A stretch of 64,000 nt of DNA, taken from assembly GCA_963170055.1 (NCBI GenBank), contig CAUJGJ010000065.1:2772696-2836695 (forward strand), written 5' to 3'. The notes below the pieces were generated by a model, which had not been told where the DNA came from, ran no database searches, and saw only the letters and a list, made by a program, of their open reading frames with translations. A program made the position numbers and the translations under genes. Source of the stretch: Halisarca cf. caerulea (Eukaryota > Porifera > Demospongiae > Chondrillida > Halisarcidae). Positions 57,639-64,000 of this stretch are shown one piece after another. Within the stretch, counting starts at the first letter, position 1. Each line of letters opens with the position of its first letter.

Positions 57639-58828
57639 TTGTTGTATGATGTATTTTGTTGTATGGTGTTGTATGGTGTTGTATGGTGTTGTATGGTGTT
57701 GTATGGAGTTGTATGGAGTTGTATGGTGTTGTGTTGTATGGTGTTGTATGGTGTTGTATGGTGCTGTATAGGGTTATATGGTGTGCAGGGTTGTATGGTG
57801 TTGTATGGTGTTGTATGGTGTTGTATGGTGTTGTATGGTGTTGTATGGTGTTGTATGGTACTGTATAGGGTTATATGGTGTGCAGGGTTGTATGGTGTTG
57901 TATGGTATTGTATGGTGTTGTGTTGTATGGTGTTGTATGGTGTTGTATGGTACTGTATAAGGTTATATGGTGTGTAGGGTTGTATGGTGTTGTATGGTAT
58001 TGTATGGTGTTTTATGGTGTTGTATGATGTTGTATGGTGTTGTATGGTGTTGTATGGTGCTGTATAGGGTTATATGGTGTGTAGGGTTGTATTGTGTTGT
58101 ATGGTATTGTATGGTGTTGTATGATGTATTTTGTAGTATGGTGTTGTATGGTGTTGTATGGTGTTGTATGGTGCTGTATAGGGTTATATGGTGTGTAGGG
58201 TTGTATTGTGTTGTATGGTATTGTATGGTGTTGTATGGTGTTGTATGTTGTTGTATGGTGTTGTATGGTGTTGTATGGTGTTGTATGGTGTTGTATTTTG
58301 TTGTATGGTGTTGTATGGTGTTGTATGGTACTGTATAGGGTTATATGGTGTGCAGGGTTGTATGGTGTTGTATGGTGTTGTATGGTGTTGTATGGTGTTG
58401 TATGGTGTTGTATGGTGCTGTATGGTGCTGTATAGGATTATATGGTGTGTAGGGTTGTATGGTGTTGTATGGTGTTGTATGGTGTTGTGTGGTGTTGTAT
58501 GGTGTTGTATGGTGTTGTATGGTGTTGTATGGTGCTGTATAGGGTTATATGGTGTGCAGGGTTGTATGGTGTTGCATGGTGTTGTATGGTGTTGTATGGT
58601 GTTGTATGGTGTTGTATGTTGTTGTATGGTGTTGTATTTTATTGTATGGTGTTGTATGGTGTTGTATGGTGTTGTATGGTGTTGTATGGTGTTACATGGT
58701 GTTGTATGGTGTTGTATGTTGTTGTATGGTGTTGTATTTTATTGTATAGTGTTGTATGGTGTTACATGGAGTTTTATGGTTTTGTATAGTGTTGTATGGT
58801 GTTGTATGGTGTTTTATAGTATACAGTA
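57639..58828. repeat. 10-bp TGTTGTATGG minisatellite, block 2
   Basis: Same unit and longer motif as block 1; segments of several hundred bases (57870-58130) repeat block 1 (about 55950-56230) almost exactly, indicating large duplications within the array. Confidence 0.95.
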
Positions 58829-58843
58829 CAGTGGAAATGCCTC

Positions 58844-60170
58844 CACAGGCTCATTATAGCGCTTTTCGACTGGGGAAGAAAATGGCCGCCGCTCGAAATG
58901 GTAATATGTACATCGAATTTTACAGCTCAAACAACAATGTACGTCAATTTTTACAACTGTTTAGTGTTTTAATGTTATTTGACGAAACAATAAACTACAA
59001 AACAGGCCCATGTGTCATATGCAGAAGTATAAAAATGATTTTGAAAAAGGTACACTTTTTCTCTAAATGTCGATTTGGGGACGTGTAGACGGTCTCCCAA
59101 AGAGATGAAACTGGTATGAGATGAAAGAGTAAAGTTCATTTAAGATATGGATGCTGAGCGGAGAACATATAACTCCAACTGAAATAGTTATAACGAAAAA
59201 TGTACTTTTACCGGGTAAAAATGGCTAAAAATGACAATTAAAATGGTAATATCTTGGGCTAACCTGCTTATATAATCCCCGCTCAGCGAAAACAAGTAGA
59301 CAAAAAGATTTTAAATCGTTGGATTCTTTTGTTGTTCGGAAAAAGTCCCGGGTACACGTCCCCAAAACAATATATTTGCAGGACGGTTCCAATCCGCCAT
59401 TTTAGGATGACGTAAGGTGCGCGTCATCAGTATTGAGCATTTAAATTCGTATGGTACATTGGAAATAAGCGCCCTACAATGTTATCGTCTACGTGAACAA
59501 TCGATCTGGTCGGCAATTTGTTGTGCGGAAAGTTCTATTTTTCATTAAATGGTTCCAACAAGTATCGGTGAGTTCTTATGCATATATTCTTGTCATTGAT
59601 AGTCATATCTGCGGCGAAAGTGGCATACTTGACGACTAAGACTCAGAGACAGTGGCACTGGCTTGCGTGCGAAACTTGATCAATCGACTAGTACAAAGTC
59701 AGAAAGTGGACTGAGCCTGCTAACATTTTGCCGCTTTTGGCTAGTGTTTCATTCGTGATCTAGGATATCCTGGATAGTATAGTGCAGTTACCTTTCACAG
59801 CACTTTTTTACATTGATTCGGCATTCTGCAACGATCATTCGAGGTGGGAAGGTCGATATCGGCGGTACCTGGCCCTTTTTGACGGTACTAGTGTAGCTTG
59901 AACATTGCGACTAAACATTGATGTGCTTTTACAAATACCTAAACAAAACTTATTAAGGCATAAAACGGCTTTTTGCCTTGTCAAAGTCGATACGATTCGA
60001 AAAGATTCTGCTATCGCTAAACCCCTGTAAGCGCCCGCTACTGATGACGTATTACAACGTTTATCTTCTGTTGGTAATGACGTATGGGTAAAATGTGACA
60101 AATTCCACAAATTCCATAACTTTGTCGCCTGTAATCCCCAACTTCCAAAAAGCGCTATAATGCCCCTGTG
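58844..60170. mobile_element. CACAGG-end element, 1,327 bp, 2-bp duplication
   Basis: Ends CACAGGCTCATTATAGCGCT and AGCGCTATAATGCCCCTGTG are imperfect inverted repeats. TC flanks both sides. The empty site exists at about 56563-56575 (AATGCCTCAGTAAGC). Interior similarity to the 760-bp MITEs was not seen. ORFs inside are short and unrecognised. Confidence 0.92.
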
Positions 60171-60171
60171 T

Positions 60172-60595
60172 CAGTAAGCATTTGCCATATATTATTTGAC
60201 CACACCCATATGCCCAAATGTGTCTTTGATGCGGGAAGCCATGTGGTGTGGTGGGAAATGTAAATTTTCACCTCAGGATGCGTTCCCTTTGATGCGGGAA
60301 GCCATGTTGTGTCGTGGGAAATGTAAATTTTAACTTCAGGATGTGTTCCCTTTGATGCAGGAAGCAATGTGCTGTCTTGGGAAATGTAAATTTTCACCTC
60401 AGAATGTGTTAACTTTGATGCGGGAAGCCATGAGGTGTGGTGGGAAATGTAAATTTTCACCAATGATGTGTTCCCTTTCATGCGGGAAGCCATGTTGTGT
60501 CGTGGGAAATGTAAATTTACACCTATGATGTGTTCCCTTTCATGCGGGAAGCCATGTGGTGTGGTGGGAAATGTAAATTTTCACCTAAGGATGTC
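60172..60595. repeat. Third leader plus 63-bp block
   Basis: Leader CAGTAAGCATTTGCCATATA followed by about six 63-bp units, then unique sequence starting GTCGCATGTGAGACATG. Confidence 0.92.
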
Positions 60596-61280
60596 GCATG
60601 TGAGACATGTCCAGGTTTGTTATGATAGCGCCCCTCAGTTTGCATAGTGATAAAATGTGGGTTTTCGGCGCCTACAAGGTATTAGTCACGCATTTATCCC
60701 GTGATTTGAGCTGTTATTCGGGCGTATACGAATGTCGAATCCGTGTTTAGTGACGTTTTCTTTCGTCACAGTTGTTCTGTCACATGTTGGCTCATGACCT
60801 AACTGGATGTTCTTCGGAATTTTAGTTTTCGGCTGGGTGCTACGCGAGGGAACAAGCTAGACACAGTTTCTTGATGCGAACGTCGAGCTATTTATAGAAT
60901 ACAACTTTTCCATGTGGGGGCAAAATAACTTTTGTTCCTGCCCGAAGTTATCGGAGCTTCAATTTTGTGGATTGAGGGCCAATTTCGCAGATCTCGGCTT
61001 CAGAGAGGAATTGCCAATGCCCCCGCATGGAAAAGTTAGTAAATGTGTTGCTATAGCTATTTATGTCAGAAAATAGTCTTAAAAGTGTTCATTCATGTAG
61101 CACCCAAAGCGTTTCGCTTTCTACTAGGGCTTACAAAAACCTCACTAATTCCTTCGCGACAACAACAGGCCTCTCAAAAGGGAAATTATCGAAAGGTTTA
61201 TGGGTCTACCTACTCGTTAAGCCCTCGTTCGACGCTCTGAAGCTTCTACAAGTTGAGAACCGAAGTTATAAAAAAGTATT
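60596..61280. other. Unique sequence between arrays
   Basis: No gene or repeat recognised. A CCATGTGGGGGCA near 60913 and TGCCCCCGCATGG near 61017 form an inverted pair about 100 bp apart. Confidence 0.45.
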
Positions 61281-61284
61281 ATTG

Positions 61285-64000
61285 GAATTGGTGGTTCTAA
61301 GACCAATATTTTGCAATAGCACCACGCACATTCCCAGTGGACACACATGTAGTTTTCGAAGATCTGCGGGCGTATTTGTGTAGTGTTGGATATGCTCGTG
61401 CTAATACCAATATTTGGCACAAGCACCACGCGCATTCCCACACGTGAGGTTTCTGAAGTTTTGCATGCATATCTGTGTAGTTTTAAATATGCTGGTGTTA
61501 AGACCAATATTTGGCATATGGTAACCTTAAAAAACCCTAACTCTAACCCCTACGCACATTCCCAGTTGATGCACATCAAGTTTCTGTTTTGCTGAGGGCA
61601 AAATTGTGTTATATTTGTATTGGCGGTTCTAAGACCAATATTTTGCACTAGCACCACGCACATTCCCCGTAGACACAATTGAAGTTTCTGAAGTGCTGTG
61701 GGCGTATTTGTGTAGTGTTGGATATGCTGGTGCTAATACCAATATTTGGCACTAGCACCACGTACATTCCCAGTGGACACACATGAAGTTTCTGAAGTGC
61801 TGTGGGCGTATTTGTGTAGTGTTGGATATGCTGGTGCTAATACCAATATTTGGCACTAGCACCACGCACATTCCCAGTGGACACACATGAAGTTTCTTAA
61901 CTACTGTGGGCGTATTTGTGTAATGTTGGATATGCTGGTGCTAATACCAATATTTGGCACTAGCACCACGCACATTCCCAGTGGACACACATGACCTTTC
62001 TGAAGTGCTGTGGGCGTATTTGTGTAGTGTTGGATATGCTGGTGCTAATACAAAAATTTGGCACTAGCACCACGCACATTCCCAGTGGACACACATGAAG
62101 TTTCTTAACTACTGTGGGCGTATTTGTGTAATGTTGGATATGCTGGTGCTAATACCAGTATTTGGCACTAGCACCACGCACATTCCCAGTGGACACACAT
62201 GACCTTTCTGAAGTGCTGTGGGCGTATTTGTGTAGTGTTGGATATGCTGGTGCTAATACCAATATTTGGCACTAGCACCACGCACATTCCAAGTGGACAC
62301 ACATGAAGTTTCTTAACTACTGTGGGCGTATTTGTGTAGTGTTGGATATGCTGGTGCTAATACCAATATTTGGCACTAGCACCACGCACATTCCCAGTGG
62401 ACACACATGACCTTTCTAAAGTGCTGTGGGCGTATTTGTGTAGTGTTGGATATGCTGGTGCTAATACCAATATTTGGCACTAGCACCACGCACATTCCCA
62501 GTGGACACACATGAAGTTTCTTAACTGCTGTGGGCGTATTTGTGTAGTGTTGGATATGCTGGTGCTAATACCAATATTTGGCACTAGCACCACGCACATT
62601 CCCAGTGGACACACATGACCTTTCTGAAGTGCTGTGGGCGTATTTGTGTACTGTTGGATATGCTGGTGCTAATACCAATATTTGCACTAGCACCACGCAC
62701 ATTCCCAGTGGACACACATGAAGTTTCTTAACTACTGTGGGCGTATTTGTGTAGTGTTGGATATGCTGGTGCTAATACCAATATTTGGCACTAGCACCAC
62801 GCACATTCCCAGTGGACACACATGAAGTTTCTTAACTACTGTGGGCGTATTTGTGTAATGTTGGATATGCTGGTGCTAATACCAATATTTGGCACTAGCA
62901 CCACGCACATTCCCAGTGGACACACATGAAGCTTCTGAAGTGCTGTGGGCGTATTTGTGTAATGTTGGATATGCTGGTGCTAATACCAATATTTGGCACT
63001 AGCACCACGCACATTCCCAGTGGACACACATGAAGTTTCTTAACTACTGTGGGCGTATTTGGGTAGTGTTGGATATGCTGGTGCTAATACCAATATTTGG
63101 CACTAGCACCACGCACATTCCCAGTGGACACACATGAAGTTTCTGAAGTGCTGTGGGCGTATTTGTGTAGTGTTGGATATGCTGGTGCTAATACCAATAT
63201 TTGGCACTAGCACCACGCACATTCCCAGTGGACACACATGACCTTTCTAAAGTGCTGTGGGCGTATTTGTGTAGTGTTGGATATGCTGGTGCTAATACCA
63301 ATATTTGGCACTAGCACCACGCACATTCCCAGTGGACACACATGAAGTTTCTGAAGTGCTGTGGGCGTATTTGTGTAGTGTTGGATATGCTGGTGCTAAT
63401 ACCAATATTTGGCACTAGCACCACGCACATTCCCAGTGGACACACATAACCTTTCTAAAGTGCTGTGGGCGTATTTGTGTAGTGTTGGATATGCTGGTGC
63501 TAATACCAATATTTGGCACTAGCACCACGCACATTCCCAGTGGACACACATGAAGTTTCTTAACTGCTGTGGGCGTATTTGTGTAGTGTTGGATATGCTG
63601 GTGCTAATACCAATATTTGGCACTAGCACCACGCACATTCCCAGTGGACACACATGACCTTTCTGAAGTGCTGTGGGCGTATTTGTGTACTGTTGGATAT
63701 GCTGGTGCTAATACCAATATTTGCACTAGCACCACGCACATTCCCAGTGGACACACATGAAGTTTCTTAACTACTGTGGGCGTATTTGTGTAGTGTTGGA
63801 TATGCTGGTGCTAATACCAATATTTGGCACTAGCACCACGCACATTCCCAGTGGACACACATGAAGTTTCTGAAGTGCTGTGGGCGTATTTGTGTAATGT
63901 TGGATATGCTGGTGCTAATACCAATATTTGGCACTAGCACCACGCACATTCCCAGTGGACACACATGAAGTTTCTTAACTACTGTGGGCGTATTTGGGTA
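61285..64000. repeat. 104-bp satellite array, runs off window
   Basis: Regular 104-bp period from about 61711 (over 20 units) with diverged founder-like units from about 61285. The core is TGTAGTGTTGGATATGCTGG, TGCTAATACCAATATTTGGC, ACTAGCACCACGCACATTCC, CAGTGGACACACATGA. Two unit types alternate (AAGTTTCTTAACTACTG versus CCTTTCTGAAGTGCTG), giving a dimeric higher-order pattern. Each unit has a TGGTGCTA/TAGCACCA inverted pair around ATACCAATATTTGGCAC. Confidence 0.96.

Noticed and set aside
55909..58828. Cys/Val/Trp-rich ORFs (repeats of GVVWCCMVLY)
   Set aside because: Low-complexity translations of the TGTTGTATGG array in all three frames.
1..64000. tRNA, rRNA or snRNA genes
   Set aside because: No A/B-box plus cloverleaf, rRNA core or snRNA signature was recognised by eye on either strand; a covariance-model search would be decisive.

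Overview
This is a nuclear animal genome window: spliced genes with GT-AG introns, conserved single-copy metazoan genes, a motile-cilium gene and no bacterial features. Very compact genes (many 55-100 bp introns), start codons 48 and 104 bp apart at divergent pairs, abundant minisatellites and small inverted-repeat transposons suggest an invertebrate, possibly a sponge. The species call is inference. All gene names come from recognising protein families by eye; no search was run.

Layout. 1-3.5 kb: 3' end of a gene resembling TFIIIC subunit GTF3C1 (+). 4.5-17.7 kb: a complete WNK kinase (+), 8 coding exons, 1,524 aa. 17.9-24.0 kb: ANAPC4/APC4 (-), convergent with WNK. 24.0-27.4 kb: SPAG16/PF20 (+), 19 exons, 673 aa, sharing a 48-bp start-to-start interval with ANAPC4. 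27.5-30.6 kb: RFT1 (-), 12 exons, 544 aa. 30.7-33.5 kb: a LAP2/emerin-like LEM protein (-), 4 exons, 292 aa. 33.6-34.6 kb: an unrecognised membrane protein (-). 35.8-37.0 kb: IMMP2L (-). 37.1-41.0 kb: PDHB (+), 7 exons, 360 aa, divergent from IMMP2L across 104 bp. Exon lengths of WNK, SPAG16, RFT1, LEM and PDHB each sum to a multiple of three, which supports the models.

From 41 kb to the end the window is mostly repeat: two copies of a TATA-bearing repeat, an enolase fragment fused to a truncated LINE 3' end, terminal exons of an unrecognised gene, a GAGAGAACACACCACTCAATGT-type minisatellite (44.4-47.5 kb), a 132-bp tandem repeat, a 63-bp array in three blocks that share a leader, a TGTTGTATGG array, and a 104-bp satellite that runs off the window end.

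The most interesting signals are: several small transposon families whose target-site duplications can be read directly (9-bp, 7-bp and 2-bp classes, some with empty-site paralogues); minisatellites that begin at splice donors and multiply the donor; and coding minisatellites whose unit is always a multiple of three. The genes have unrelated cell roles (Pol III transcription, ion/osmotic signalling, cell cycle, cilia, ER glycosylation, nuclear envelope, mitochondria); no pathway cluster is apparent apart from the divergent mitochondrial pair IMMP2L/PDHB.
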